Assembly (NCBI GenBank): GCA_018340805.1
Contig: JACMZG010001913.1
Span: 4,852,099 to 4,916,098, forward strand
Source of the DNA: Microvelia longipes
Taxonomy: Eukaryota; Arthropoda; Insecta; Hemiptera; Veliidae
Length of the DNA: 64,000 nucleotides
Reading direction: 5' to 3'
In this document: one piece after another, positions 1 to 12,655 of the stretch
How the letters are laid out: the number at the start of each line of letters is the position of its first letter
Position numbering within the stretch: position 1 is the first letter of the stretch
The notes under the pieces: model-generated
What the model was told of the DNA's origin: nothing
Database searches by the model: none
What the model saw: the letters and a program-made list of their open reading frames with translations, nothing else
Position numbers and translations under genes: made by a program

Positions 1-40
1 CGAGCTACAGTGGCTCGGAAACTTCCTTCCATTATTATGC

Positions 41-124
<84 letters not shown>

Positions 125-278
125 GACATTAAAAATAAAAATAATAACTTAAAAAGGGTGAAAATATAGGTGTTATGTTTATGGATTTTAAAAATTTTCG
201 ACTTCCGACTTCGTTGTTCCAGTGAGAAAGGAAGTTTCCGAGCTACAGTGGCTCGGAAACTTCCTTCCATTATTATGC

Positions 279-325
<47 letters not shown>

Positions 326-336
326 ATATACATATA
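1..336. repeat. Duplicated (TA)n block with 14-bp hairpin
   Basis: GCTACAGTGGCTCGGAAACT followed by (TA)n appears at 1-120 and again at 238-336. GGAAGTTTCCGAGC (230-243) and its complement (251-264) form a hairpin. Between them is AT-rich spacer. Confidence 0.75.
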
Positions 337-574
337 TGATTTTACCCCAGGATGATCATGACTGACAACTTCCGAGAACGGAGTTCACATTGCACACTAA
401 TAACATTATCAACCTGATCTTCTATTTCTAGCAATAGAAGAAGCAATAGAAACTCAATGAGCTTTTGTTTGTTGGAACATATAATGTTATGATGTTATGT
501 ATGTGATTTGAAGGGACGTTTTCTTTGTTGTAAGAGGTCATTTTTATTTTTGTGTAAAAAGTGATCATCTAGAG

Positions 575-1651
575 CAGCGTTTCCCAACCTTTTCAGTACC
601 GCGACCCAATAATTTGCTTTTCTAAAGTTTGGCGACCGAAATGAATTTATTTTGCATAACCTGAAAATTGCAGGCGTTTTTATTTATTGCTGAACTAGTT
701 ATGACCCTACAGACATCGTCAAATTCTAATTTTCATGAGGTTTTTATACTTAAATAGAAAACTACACACTAATTGGAGTTCAAAAGAAGTATATTATATA
801 ATTATATAATAGCAATAAAATAAAAAAATTAAATATAAAAATTAGCACTGCTCGTAACTCATTTTGTCTGTATTTTTCAAAGGAAATGCGCATAATTATC
901 CAGTTGGTTGTACAAAACTATGCCTCTAAAATTAGAAGTACGCACTATTATTTGCACAAGTTGAAAGCTTAGTAACTTATCTTTAAGCTTACTCAGTTAT
1001 CCTTAAAGGTTTTAGCGCATTTTTAGGATTTGATCCCAGGTACCCTGAGTTTGAGTGCTCGTATTGACCCCGGACCACTGCCATTCAACTCAGAGGCCCA
1101 AAAGACATGGAAAACGACATCCTACTTGGTTTTACGAAATTACGACATTGACCGTAATTTTGGTTTTCGATAATTTGTTAGGGTTTTTTCGACTTTTTGG
1201 TAACTTAGAGTGGCCTTATTGACTTCGGGCCGGTTTCATTTGATTCAGCGCCCAAAAATTCAGACACCCTACTAGAAATTAATTTTTTATTGACCTAAAT
1301 TTTGGTTTTTGGTAGTTTACAATGATTTTTTTTATGACTTTTTGGTCACTTCGAGTGGTCGTATAGACTTCGGACCGGTTAAAGATGATTCAGCGTCTCA
1401 AAAACATAACTATTGACCTTTTTGCAGTGAAAAATATTAACCCTGAAATTTGCCGATTTATGAAAATTCCGTTAACTCAGCAAACGGGTTAATGACGTCA
1501 CAAAAACCTGGTTTTCAATAGAGTTCGTGTCTTCCCGCAATCTAGCAAAATCTATTATTTGCTTATAATAATCTTTTTTGATAAATCTTAGTAATTTTTT
1601 GGATTGTTAATAATAGAAAAAATTTGGCGACCCAAGGGTTGGGAAGGGCTG
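575..1651 (+). mobile_element. Non-autonomous hAT-type element with 8-bp target duplication
   Basis: Ends CAGCGTTTCCCAACC and GGTTGGGAAGGGCTG are terminal inverted repeats, and ATCTAGAG is duplicated at 567-574 and 1652-1659. An 8-bp duplication and CAG(N)GTTCCCAACC-type ends are typical of hAT elements. There is no transposase ORF. About 0.7 kb in the middle (843-1550) is a nested fragment of the foldback repeat found at 3.1-4.7 and 24.5-26.3 kb. Confidence 0.85.
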
Positions 1652-1659
1652 ATCTAGAG

Positions 1660-2529
1660 AACATAAGAGGTGAAAATAACAATGTAATGAAAGAATTCGG
1701 GATAAAATCTATTTAGATAATTTGACTGTATCTCATATTGTCTTGACGCATTTAAAACATATTTTTAAGTAAAGACAACCTCTATCTCTAATAATCTTGT
1801 CTTCCTTAACTTGGGAAAATGAAATATTGAAGTTTTTAATCTTTTCATTAAACCAAGCTGTGAATGAAGCAGCATCAGTGACTAAACTTGATTATGTCAT
1901 GAAATAATACAAAAATAATTGTTCTAATTAAACATTTGACAACAAATTCATATTGAATTATTGAATTTATTTCATTATACAACTATTTAATAACAGGAAT
2001 TTGTTTCAGCATACATTTTTTCAAATTTAACTATAACTACATATATTTATAATAAGTTTTCTATCCAGAAATATTTATTAAAATTTTAGAAAACCTGAGG
2101 CTTTTGCATTGAAGCACATGATTTATTTTGCGGGGAAATTCTTGCGTTTATTAAATACTTCACAGTATACCGTTTTGAAAATTCTTTAAAGGATTTTAAA
2201 AATTGAAAAAGGAACGCATTTAAAAATCAAACAATTTTCGTTTAAATTACAGCCGTTTAAATATTTTTGTCAGAAGCTGTTTTTTTATTATTTGCTTTAT
2301 TCTATGAAGAGAATAAAATCACTCTATATTTTAAATTACTCTAGCTTTGTTCTCTCATAAGTGATGTGACTTAAGAATTTGATAAGTTTTTACACGTTTT
2401 TGTTGAGCTAAAAGAAATCCCTCTATATTGCTTTGTTCTTATAAGTAATTATTTTCTTATGATCTTACCAGTGTAAGTAAATGTCAAAGAAATATGGATA
2501 AACTTTCATTTCTATCTTTGAAAGAAATA
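1660..2529. other. AT-rich interval, nothing recognised
   Basis: No coding frame, tandem repeat or element end was recognised on either strand. Confidence 0.6.
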
Positions 2530-3128
2530 TTTATTTATGCCATAAGGCTGAGTAGTGTGTCTTTATGTCACGGCAATTAGATTTACCGACGAGCGAAGCG
2601 AGTCGGGAAAAAATTGCCAAGACATAAAGAACATTCTCAGCCGGTTGGCATACACTATTTTTTTTTTTGAGGTAGCACTCATTAAATAAACTGCGCTATG
2701 TACTTAATTGAAAAAAAAAAAAAAAACGTCCAATTAACTCCATATTATCGTCGTCATTGAATTCATCCATAGCTTCACACTTTTACTCAAAAATGTAAAA
2801 GCTTTACAAATAAACACACAAAAATTGTCAATTAGAACACCCTTTAAAAAACGAAAAAAAAAATTAGTCTACGAACAAAAACAGAAAAAACAAAACGAAC
2901 ATTTTCAAGAAAACTTATGAAGGTTTTACACAGATTGTTTTTGAACACGCTACATTACAGTAATGGCGGCAACATATGAATTACTTTTACGTCCAAGGAG
3001 TTTTTTTACATTCATTATTGTCCTCGGAGGTGAAAAGTACTAAATAACTTCCTATAACAATAATGATTGGCTTCTCATCCTAAAAACGGTCTAATAAAGT
3101 GCTCAATTACGTACTACCTCAAAAAAAA
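2530..3128 (-). mobile_element. Composite foldback repeat, copy 1 (modules B2 and B1)
   Basis: Module B2 (about 2530-2664) is an imperfect palindrome running from TTATGCCATAAGGCTGAG to CTCAGCCGGTTGGCATACA. Module B1 (about 2664-3128) has inverted ends TTGAGGTAGYAC and GTACTACCTCAA. B1 also contains, on the minus strand, a conserved short open start reading MDEFNDDDNMELIG. The same B1-B2 order recurs at 34.3, 48.2, 48.8 and 60.5 kb. Confidence 0.75.
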
Positions 3129-3129
3129 A

Positions 3130-4474
3130 TAATTCTGGCGCGGTGTCCGCATGTCGGGCGGAATTTCCTTTGGATGCGTGTTTTCGTGCTTTTTACATTA
3201 TATAAGTTTACAACTACTAAATAAATAATTCCGGCGCGGTGGTCCGCTGTCGGCGAATTTCATTTAGAATGCGTGTTTCCGTGCTAAACAACCCATTTCT
3301 GCTTAAGGTTCTGGTTCATGCTTTAGAACCTAAGCAGTTACTCAATTGTCAAGCACTGCTCGTAACTCATTTTGTCTGTATTTTCCAAAGGAAATGCGCA
3401 TAATCATCCAGTTGGTTGTACAAAACTATGCCTCTAAAATTAGAAGTACGCACTATTATTTGCACTAGTTTAAAGCTTAGTTACTTATCTTTAAGCTTAG
3501 TCAGTTATCTTTAAAGGTTTAAGCGCATTTCCTTTGAAAATACAGACAAAATGAGTTACGAGCAGTGCTTGACAATTGAGTAACTGCTTAGGTTCTAAAG
3601 CATGAACCAGAACCTTAAGCAAAAATGGGTTGTTTAGCACGGAAACACGCATTCTAAATGAAATTCGCCCGACAGCGGACCACCGCGCCGGAATTATTTA
3701 TTTAGTAGTTGTAAACTTATAATGTAAAAAGCACGAAAACACGCATCCAAAGGAAATTCGCCCGACATGCGGACCACCGCGCCAGAAATTATTTTCTAGT
3801 TGTAAACTTATATTAAGTAAAAAAAAAAACGATAAAAATTATCGACCCTTCCAGGATGTGAACCCAGGTACCTTGAGTTTGAGTGGTCGTATTGACTCCA
3901 GACCACTGGCATTCAACTCAGAGGCCCAAAAAACATTGAAAACGACACCCTACTCGAAATTTATTTTTCAAGGACCGTAATTTTGGTTTTCTATAATTTT
4001 TGTGGTTTTTTCGACTTTTTGGTCACTTAGAGTGGTCGTATCGACTTCGGACCGGTTTCATTCGATTCAGCGCCCAAAATTACATAGAAAACGACACCCT
4101 ACTCGAAAATTTATTTTTTATCGACCTAAATTTTGGTTTTGGGTTATTTACAATGGTTTTTTAGATTTTTAGGTCACTTAGAGTGGTCGTATCGACTTCG
4201 GACCGGTTTCATTCGATTCAGCGCCTCAAAAAACATAAATATTGACCTTTTTCGCGGCAAAAAATATTAACCCTGAATTTTGCCGATTTTTTGAAAAATT
4301 CGCTGACTCAGCAAACCGGGTTAATGACGTCACAAAAACCTGGTTTTCAATAGGGTTCGTGTCCTCCCGAAGGTTGATTTTTGTACCAAGTTTGGTTAAA
4401 AAATATTAATCCGTTCGAAAGATAGAGTGTTTACAAGAAAGTGTCTAGAAAACAATGTATATATATTATATATA

Positions 4475-4516
<42 letters not shown>

Positions 4517-4690
4517 CATATATATGTATATATATATTATATATATATATATTATATATATTATAAAGTCTCGCGAAACTTATTTTTTCGTCATCAGGGA
4601 CCTCTGAAACGGATTTGTGTCGTGGTCCGAGGTTCAAATTCCGCCATGACGCCTATCCCATTAGGCGAATTTCCAAAGGAAATTCGCTAA
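3130..4690 (-). mobile_element. Foldback element A, copy 1
   Basis: This has internal inverted arms (about 3160-3390 and 3510-3790), each with CACTGCTCGTAACTCATTTT or its complement and the CGCGGTGGTCCGC block. A long arm with GACGTCATTAACCCGG-type sequence and a (TA)n tract then ends at TTAGGCGAATTTCC. The same order in reverse occupies 24481-26330. There is no transposase ORF. Confidence 0.7.
4456..4563. repeat. (TA)n microsatellite in foldback element A
   Basis: Interrupted TA repeats. The Tyr/Ile-rich reading frames over it are artefacts. Confidence 0.9.
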
Positions 4691-4816
4691 AAAAATATAT
4701 ATTTCATTGTCGCGAACAAGCCTTGAGCTTATGCAACTAATATAGTTATTAATTAATATAATATAGATATTATTTTATTTACATATGATTTGTAATTTAA
4801 TTATTGTAAAAGAATC

Positions 4817-5175
4817 AGGTACGGGGTACCTCGGAACTTTTCCAAATCACATCGGATTCGTAACATTCATCTTCCCTACTTCCCTGATAGACAAGTCGTT
4901 AAATTTACACTACAACGCGGTTTAAGAATCGCTTTGAACGTCATCAGATATTAAATACATCCGCTTTGTTCTCAGTGGTCATCCATCCAGGCACTGACCA
5001 CGCTTGATGCTACTTGAATTTTATGATCCAACAAAAAGTATACTTGTTGTATTGAAACGAACCTATGTGTACTTTTATTTACTACGTAAAGGTACACTTG
5101 TACCAAATTTCAACTCAATTAGATGATTTTCCGTTTTTTTTTTAATTTTTAAAATTTTTGAGACACCCTGTACCT
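4817..5175 (-). repeat. Dispersed repeat C, copy with 5S-like core
   Basis: This contains the GGTACCTCGGAACTTTTCC end (4825), the CTTCG-type link and the 5S-like core at about 4975-5030 (TCATCCATCCAGGCACTGAC). It continues to GAGACACCCTGTACC. A second, plus-sense 5S-like scrap (GCTGCATCGAG...CTGGATGGGAGACTG) lies at 5497-5534. Confidence 0.65.
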
Positions 5176-5329
5176 GATTTTGTTTTTTAAAGACACACAA
5201 AACAAATGGATAAATAAGATGTGAAATAATTTATATGTTTCGCATTGCTTTAAAGGAATAGATGTGCATACTTTTATGTATGAACATACACTAATTTAAT
5301 TAGTGTATACTTATTTTATTATTGAATAC

Positions 5330-5485
5330 GGCTTATATCAACGTTTTTTTTTTATCGAATACGGCTATAATATCAACGATTCTAATTAAATACGGCTATT
5401 ATATCTACGATTCTAATCAAATATAGTTATTATATCTACGATTCTAATTGCATACGGCTAGGATATCTACGATTATAATCGAATC
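5330..5485. repeat. Tandem repeat of about 31 bp, 4-5 units
   Basis: The unit is TACGGCTATTATATCTACGA plus TTCTAATCAAA, diverging between copies. Confidence 0.7.
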
Positions 5486-5535
5486 TCTGATGTGTGCTGC
5501 ATCGAGTAAAATTAGTCCCTGGATGGGAGACTGTA

Positions 5536-6561
5536 GGGATTGAAATATATTTTTTAATGTATAAATTAATAAATAAATAAACCATTTATTATAGTGAATA
5601 ATATAAACTGCATCTAAAAATTCATTATAAAAATTACTTTTTTATAAACACTACAAATTGGGATTATCCCGCGGTTACCCTTTTCAGAGGAAGGCTTGAG
5701 TTGCCATTGTGGAACAAAATTGTTTTAAAATAATTTTTAATTATATATATATATATTAGGGTGGCCCTTAGCTATAGGGGTGAAAAAAAAATGTTAGAAA
5801 TGTTGTGCTCCCAACCCCTAATTTTGTTCGAATTTATGAAAAAAAAATTCCATAAAAATTTTAGCCCGATCGGAGGTGATTAACAGGTGCCGCCGGGCCT
5901 TTGATACTAATACACATACACAACATATGAATTACTTTTACGTCCTAGGAGTTTTTTTACATTCATTATGTCCTCGAGGTGAAAAGTACTAAATAACCTC
6001 CTATAACAATATGATTGGCTTTCATCCTAAAAACGTCCAATAAAGTGCTCAATATACTTCATTTATTATACTCTGGTGTATTTTAAGACGTGAATTTCAT
6101 ACTTGGATAAGCGTATTTAGTAAGATAAGAAAATAATTCTTGGGTACCTTGTACCCGGTTTTGTCTGTTAAAAATACCAAAAACGTATGAAATATAAGAT
6201 GTGAAAAAAAGATGCGTTTAAAAACATACTTAATAAACTTAGCTTTTAAATATGTACCTTAACTTTGTAACATTAACGTGTAAAACAACGGAGAACCCTT
6301 GTAAGGCAAGAGCTTGTAATTATTACAACAAAAAATTACGAATTATAATATGAGGGGAGGTAAGAAAAATATAACTCCCTTGGGAGGCAAAGCCAACAGC
6401 TTCATAAATATTTAAATTAGAGTAAAGTCTTTAGCGGTAAAAAAAATCCCTAGACCAAAAAAAGGGGTTATTAGGAAGAAGTTGCATGCTTAATAAAGAA
6501 ATAAGTACTTGGTGTGTGGTACAGTGCTTCTTGAATCTAAAGCACCGAGTATATCAGGTAG
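5536..6561. other. AT-rich interval with repeat scraps
   Basis: Apart from the B1 fragment, there is a possible element end at 5757-5910 (AGGGTGGCCCTTAGC ... GATTAACAGGTGCC). No gene. Confidence 0.5.
5925..6055 (-). mobile_element. Partial copy of composite foldback module B1
   Basis: This carries the segment from ACATATGAATTACTTTTACG to AATAAAGTGCTCAAT, matching one end of B1. The rest is missing. Confidence 0.65.
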
Positions 6562-7283
6562 GTACACTGACCCAGGGGAATTACACGAACCTTGGGGAAA
6601 TACACTAACCCTGGGAAAATACACGAACCCTGGGGAAATACACTAACCCTGGAGAAATACACTAACCCAGGGAATTACACTAACCCTGGGGAAATACACC
6701 AACCCAGAGGAATTACACTAACCCTGGGGAAATACACTAACCCAGGGAATGGGGAAATACACTAACCCAGGGGAAATACACTAACCCAGGGGAAATACAC
6801 TAACCCAGGGGAATTACACTAACCCTGGGGAAATACACTAACCCAGGGGAATTACACTAACCAGGGAATCACCTAACCCAGGGAAATACACTAACTACAC
6901 TAACCTGGGGAAATACATAACCAGGGAATTACCACCTAACCCAGGGAATCACACTAACCCAGGGAAATACACTAACCCTGGGGAAATACACTAACCCTGG
7001 AGAAATACACTAACCCAGGGAATTACACTAACCCAGGGAATTACACTAACCCAGAGAATTACACTAACCCTGGGGGAATACACAAACCCAGGGGAAATAC
7101 ACTAACCAGGGGAATTACACTAACCCAGGGGAAATACACTAACCAGGGAATACACTAACCCAGGGAATACACTAACCCAGGGGAAATACACTAACCAGGG
7201 AATTACACTAACCCAGGGAATTACCTAACCCAGGGAATTACACTAACCCTGGGGAAATACACTAACCCTAAATACCTAACCCA
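6562..7283. repeat. Minisatellite, unit about 19-20 bp, roughly 36 copies
   Basis: The unit is ACACTAACCCAGGGGAAAT, with CCAGG/CCTGG variants and many single-base deletions. No open frame persists. Confidence 0.9.
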
Positions 7284-7434
7284 ACAAAATTTATAAATTT
7301 TCGTTAAAAATGTTTGTTAGAATGTTAATTTCAGGAAAATAAACTCGAGTAACTTAATGATAATAATACATATTAAAATTTTAAAGGATTAAGTGCCAAG
7401 CAATAAATTAAAGCAGGATCCTAAAGCCTATCTC

Positions 7435-8110
7435 TCGTAGGATTTAGTCATTAACAGCCTGTTAATTATGTACAACAGTTTTGTCATTACCAGCCTGTTA
7501 GTTATTTACTGCAATTTAGTCAATTAACACAATTAACAGCCTGTTAGACATGTACAGCAATTTAGTCAATTACAGCCTGTTAGTTATTTACTGTAATTTA
7601 GTCAATTAACACAATTAACAGCCTGTTAGACATGTACAGCAATTTAGTCAATTACAGCCTGTTAGTTATTTACTGCAATTTAGTCAATTAACACAATTAA
7701 CAGCCTGTTAGACATGTACAGCAATTTAGTCAATTACAGCCTGTTAGTTATTTACTGCAATTTAGTCAATTAACACAATTAACAGCCTGTTAGACATGTA
7801 CAGCAATTTAGTCAATTACAGCCTGTTAGTTATTTACTGCAATTTAGTCAATTAACACAATTAACAGCCTGTTAGACATGTACAGCAATTTAGTCAATTA
7901 CAGCCTGTTAGTTATTTACTGCAATTTAGTCAATTAACAGCCTGTTAGACATGTACAGCAATTTAGTCAATTACAGCCTGTTAGTTATGTACAGCAGTTT
8001 AGTCAATTAACAGCCTGTTAGTTATTTACACCAGTTTATTCATTAACAGCTTGTTAGTTATTTACAGCAATTTAGTCAATTAACAGCCAGTTAGCCATTT
8101 ACAGCAATCT
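7435..8110. repeat. Minisatellite with an 82-bp higher-order unit
   Basis: Basic units of about 33-40 bp around CAGCCTGTTAGTTATTTAC and CAATTTAGTCAATTA alternate as two variants. A homogenised 82-bp dimer is repeated about five times between 7.50 and 7.93 kb, with simpler units at both ends. Confidence 0.85.
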
Positions 8111-8418
8111 CAGAAATATTTTAACATCAAAATTTTTTTTAAGGATTTTTTTTATTCTACTTGATTAAAGACCTTCAATTTAAGTCTAAATCCTTTGCAA
8201 TCATTCATATAGAATTGTGTTTTATTAGTCTTATCAGATGGAAAGGTATTAAACAGGAGGGGAGGGATCACAAATATTGTTCCTATATCTTTTAATAATA
8301 TAGAGTGCTTGTGCGAGATCTATATCAGGGTCAACAAATCACCAAGTATGGTGAAAAGGAATCGCCTCTTGCAATATAATATTTAAAGAGGTATATTATA
8401 CTTTCCCTTCTCGTATTC

Positions 8419-8425
8419 AATATAT

Positions 8426-8504
<79 letters not shown>

Positions 8505-8515
8505 ATATTATATAT

Positions 8516-8563
<48 letters not shown>
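8419..8563. repeat. (TA)n microsatellite
   Basis: About 145 bp of TA with few interruptions. A shorter TA tract is at 9050-9077. Confidence 0.95.
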
Positions 8564-8566
<3 letters not shown>

Positions 8567-9045
8567 TTAAGTTTGAGCTACAGAACTATCTTGCTTTCAG
8601 CAATGCAATGCATTCATTGTGTGCTTTATCTTTTGAACAGTTAACTATTTATACTTGTGTTAACTTTATTATGTTAAATTAACTTGTGGATATTCCTTGT
8701 GAATATTTCCACAATATTTAGTCAATTTTTGCCCTGAAAAAATAAATTATAATATCTACTAATGCCCCCTCCTTGCTTTTAGTCTCTTTTATTTTAAATA
8801 TTTTCCTTAATTACTGAGCCTTTCCTTAATTTTTACATTAAAGGAATATTTCTAAGAATAAAAGAATAAGAAGTATAATCGTCTTACTACAAATCTTCTA
8901 GTCTCTAAAGTCTTTTGTTTCCAATTTTTCCTTTCTTGCTGGTGGAAAAGTCCTTTTTTGAATATTTAGCCTATATCTCAGGTTACAAAAAACTCAGTGT
9001 GCCTTGGGGAGAGAGTTTAACTGAAATGTTTTGCGGGTTCTATAT

Positions 9046-9076
<31 letters not shown>

Positions 9077-9594
9077 ATATGATATGAAATAATTGGATTT
9101 AATGTTATTAAACTAAAAAAAGTAATATGCCTCTTAAAAGTAACAATTATTACTTAGTCTAGCCATCGATACGGGTTCCCGCAAGGATTAAAAAAGTTAA
9201 CAATTTTATTACGATGATCTGATAAAATTTTGATTTTCTGTTCAAGTTGTACTAGACTGAAAGCAGTAATTTCCCAAAATAATTAAACTTTAACAATTGA
9301 AAACTTGGCAAAAACCCGTTCATTGACTGGACTAACTTCAAAGGACTTTTTAAGATATCCTTAGATGATTATTTTGGATAATAATGCAGTATATTTCTTA
9401 TGAAATTCCTCTGAAATGAGAATCTCCGGAGCCTTTTTTTAAAATCCTTATGGAATGCAATTAGAATAAAATTAGATTTTCTAATCTAAAATGAAAATTT
9501 TTCATAATTCTTATTTGATTCCACCGAGTTTTTTAATAAATGAATTGTTGACAATATTCTTTTGCAAAAGACACTCAGGATATGTAAAAAGCAA
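8564..9594. other. AT-rich interval, nothing recognised except a short TA tract
   Basis: No coding frame or splice-bounded exon was seen. Confidence 0.6.
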
Positions 9595-9725
9595 AATGCT
9601 GTGGGAACTGTTCCATCATTCGACATTTGTCATCATTGATGGCTCGACATAATGGGATATCCCATTCTGTTTTGTTACGTCAAACTCATCTGGGCGCCGA
9701 CCGGCTGACCTTAACTCCTTAGCAC
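9595..9725 (-). repeat. Dispersed repeat D, copy 1
   Basis: The minus strand contains GGCGCCC-like text, GTAACaAAACAGA, GACATAATG-type sequence and GATGGAACAGTTCC. The family is about 190 bp, has no ORF, and recurs at 10.07, 37.8, 56.1, 56.4 and 58.1 kb. Confidence 0.65.
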
Positions 9726-10069
9726 TTAAAATTTCAAAGAATAAAAACACTTACTTTTTATTCTACGGAATATTTAGAGAAGGCAGAGAGAGAGATAAGT
9801 TGCATGTTGCATTCCAAGAGGTCGCTCGCACATTTAAAATGTGTCAACGTTTTATATAAATGTTTTCCATAATAACAGTTAGAAATCACAGCTTGGTACT
9901 TCATTTAAGCTAAGGGCAGACAGAGTGAGTTCAGGGTTTATCGGCACCCTCATGAGTGGGACTTAGCAAAAAAGAGTAGGACATAACATTATTCCAAACA
10001 TCAATATTGACTAATTTCGAAGGATGGAAAAAATCCAAGATGTAGCATAGCATTTGCTTGTTATATTTG

Positions 10070-10232
10070 ACATAATTGTGCGAGATGCCTAGAAAATGAA
10101 ACAAGCGAAATGCAATGCTACATCCAGGCACTGTTCTATCGTTTGACATTCGTCATCTCTGATAACTCGATATAATGTCATGTCCTACTCTGTTTCGTTA
10201 CTTCAACTCATCAGGGCGCCGACAGAACCTTA
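10070..10232 (-). repeat. Dispersed repeat D, copy 2
   Basis: Minus-strand copy with CTGATGAGTTGAAGTAACGA and CACAATTATGTC-type ends. The palindromic MITE lies next to it. Confidence 0.65.
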
Positions 10233-10242
10233 AGTTGTAGGC

Positions 10243-10530
10243 CAAGAGCCCAGGGGTGTTTTGTTAATAAAAAGTGTAATGGCTGGAACCGGTCTCAATT
10301 TTTCGTAAATACCTTCCTGAACAAGGATCTGCAATTCTGCTGACTCGTATCGGATGGGTGTCCCAGGCAGAACCTTTGGCCCCTAAAGTGCGTTCTGCCT
10401 GGGACACCCATCCAATACGAGTCGGCAGAATTGCAGATCCTTGTTCAGGAAGATATTTACGAAAAATTGAGACGGTTCCAGCCATTACACTTTTATTAAC
10501 AAAACACCCCTGGGCTCTTGGTCTATTGTT
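10243..10530. mobile_element. Palindromic MITE with TA ends, copy 1
   Basis: This is an almost perfect palindrome from CCAAGAGCCCAGGGGTGTTT to its complement, centred near 10388, with TA at each border (Tc1/mariner-like target). It lies within a copy of repeat D, whose end resumes at 10541. The protein frames across it are artefacts of the palindrome. Confidence 0.8.
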
Positions 10531-10742
10531 AATTTTTCTCAGTGTCTCTCGCACAATTATATTGTGTTAATTAATTATTATTTTATTTTATTATTCTTAA
10601 TTGACTATTATTTAATATATAACACTGCAATTAGTTAGTTATTAAAATCTTTAGCTTCAAAATAATTTCTACATCGTATTTTTAATTTTATGGCATTTTG
10701 GTAAGCTCGGTTGTTCCTGGCATAATTGAAGATAATTTTAGA

Positions 10743-10837
10743 TTATTGCTGAGTTTTGTCTTGGGTTAGCTCCTCCCACTTCATCTTCATTTCGTCTCTG
10801 CTAGCGTACGCTTTGGTCAGCTCTTCGCGTAGCGAGT
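10743..10837 (-). CDS. Small coiled-coil protein, proposed last coding exon
   Basis: The minus-strand acceptor TTGATTTTAG ends at 10838. The exon enters in phase 1, completing GAC (Asp), and encodes SLREELTKAYASRDEMKMKW then EELTQDKTQQ before a TAA at 10745-10743. With the exons at 15008-15157 and 23991-24057 this makes a 103-residue, almost wholly helical, charged protein. The intron between this exon and the middle one is 4,170 bp. Further phase 1-1 exons may have been missed in that interval. No polyadenylation signal was assigned. The exon is much more GC-balanced than the flanking DNA. Confidence 0.6.
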
Positions 10838-11079
10838 CTAAAATCAATAAAATTACCGATTAAGAGAAATTAATAGAAAAAGGGGAATTCTTTTTGTAGG
10901 AAAGGATCTCGAGTCTTATTGACTCGCCAAGTAACCTAAACAGCATCCAAAAGAACCGTAACAAACCATTTTTAAAGATAGATTTATTACCTTATATTAT
11001 TATTTGTCTAAAAATCCTTCTAGAACAGTTTTTATTAGTTAGATTGATTAATTTGTTTTGCATTACATATTTTATTGTT

Positions 11080-11372
11080 ATTTTAGTATCCATATCTCTT
11101 ACATGTAATGTTTTAGTATCCATATCTCTTACAAGTAATGTTTTGGTATCCATATTTCTTACAAATAATGTATTAGTATCCATATTTCTTACAAGTAATG
11201 TTTTGGTATCCATATTTCTTACAAATAATGTATTAGTATCCATATTTCTTACAAGTAATGTATTAGTATCCATATTTCTTACAAGTAATGTTTTAGTATC
11301 CATATCCCCTACAAGTAATGTTTTAGTATCCATATTTCTTACAATTAATCTTTTAGTATCCATATCTCTTAC
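11080..11372. repeat. 30-bp minisatellite, about 10 copies
   Basis: Unit TTTTAGTATCCATATCTCTT plus ACAAGTAATG. Because 30 is a multiple of three, both strands stay open; this is not evidence of a gene. Confidence 0.9.
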
Positions 11373-11384
11373 ACTTATTACCCG

Positions 11385-12655
11385 ATTTTTTTTTACTTTT
11401 CATCAGTTATACCGTAAGTGTATAGGAAATGCATTGTGTTTGCGAAAAAATCCGATATCAGAGTTATCCGGAATTATCCGTTTCAGGTGTATTTAAGGTT
11501 TTATAAGTGGTTTTCACAGAGTTGTTTTTCGGTTTGTGTGTGTGTCTGTTATAATCGTAGCACCCAGCGTATTTTTGCCAGAGAGTATAAATTTTGTACA
11601 AAAATCAGTCTACTACTGTTGTTGTGCTATTCAGAAAAAAATGTATTATGACGTCATTAACCCGCATTTATGACTCAGCAAACATTTCGAATAATCAAAT
11701 AAGGTAGAAAAATAATGCGATTAGACTGAGATTTTGCTCCCATGTAGCCATGTATAAGTCCAACTTATGTGCTAAGTTTTATTTCGTTATCAGCATTAGT
11801 TCAAATTTTATCAAATAACTTGTGTAAGTTTTTTATACATATACCGGATACTTGAACAAGAAAGCATATACCGGATAATTGAGCAAGAAGTTGATTTAAC
11901 ACGAACGAACGAATTTTCAAACAAAATTCGTCAGCCTTGAAAAACCTTTGCGCCATAATATTTTATTAAAAGGGAGTAATTAAATGAGTCGGGTATAATA
12001 ATCGATTTATATGAAATTTTACTAAGAGAGTGAGGAGAGCTTCTGTTCGTGTCATGTAGTGGCAGATAAAAATCCACTCTATAAATTTCTGACCGACATA
12101 TCAGGTGTTTTAATATTGTACTGAATTCTATAGTTTCTATAGCATTCATATAGTTTTACATCGCTGTGTCGTTTACAAGGATAGCGTTATCAATTTGTGT
12201 TGTTTATGTTGTTAGTTTGCCAGTGATGAAGTTAATTAAAAGCAAACACAATTACCTGGAAATACTATGAGAAATCAGAGACGTGTGAGTGACGTAATCA
12301 AAAGCTAGGCATAGAAGAAACAAGAATGTCTTCTAATAATAGGAGAGATGCCTTATAATAGATTTGGATTAATTCAATTTAATTAATGTACAAACACATG
12401 TTTACCAACAAGGTTTTTATTAATAATTTTTGTTTCAAATATCGGGTACAAGGTTCCTCGGATTTTGTTTCTCCACATCAACTTTGGTACGCTTATCTTC
12501 TCTACTTTGGCTTGCTCTGTTCATCCTAAGAATAAGCAAGTCGCAAAATTTATCCTTTACAAGTATTCAGACCCTCATCATTGGTACTCAGATTGTAAAT
12601 GAATTAGTTTTATTCCCAGTAGTAGGGTGACCACCGAGAATAAAAATAAATAAAC
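11385..12655. repeat. Repeat C-derived sequence flanking the 27-bp array
   Basis: AAATCCGATATCAGAGTTAT, TTATCCGTTTCAGGTGTATT and ACGTCATTAACCCGC-type blocks of repeat C occur at 11.44-11.85 kb. The GGTACAAGGTTCCTCGG end and a heavily degraded 5S-like core occur at 12.44-12.64 kb. No gene was seen in this stretch. Confidence 0.5.

Noticed and set aside
6562..8110. Possible CRISPR array
   Set aside because: Units are contiguous without unique spacers, and the sequence is eukaryotic.
10264..10570. Two overlapping frames of 70-96 residues on opposite strands
   Set aside because: They are mirror images caused by the palindromic MITE, and a second copy exists at 62.8 kb.
11044..11496. A 150-residue plus-strand frame and a 123-residue minus-strand frame with regular peptide repeats
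   Set aside because: They lie on the 30-bp minisatellite and are open on both strands, so they are not evidence of a gene.
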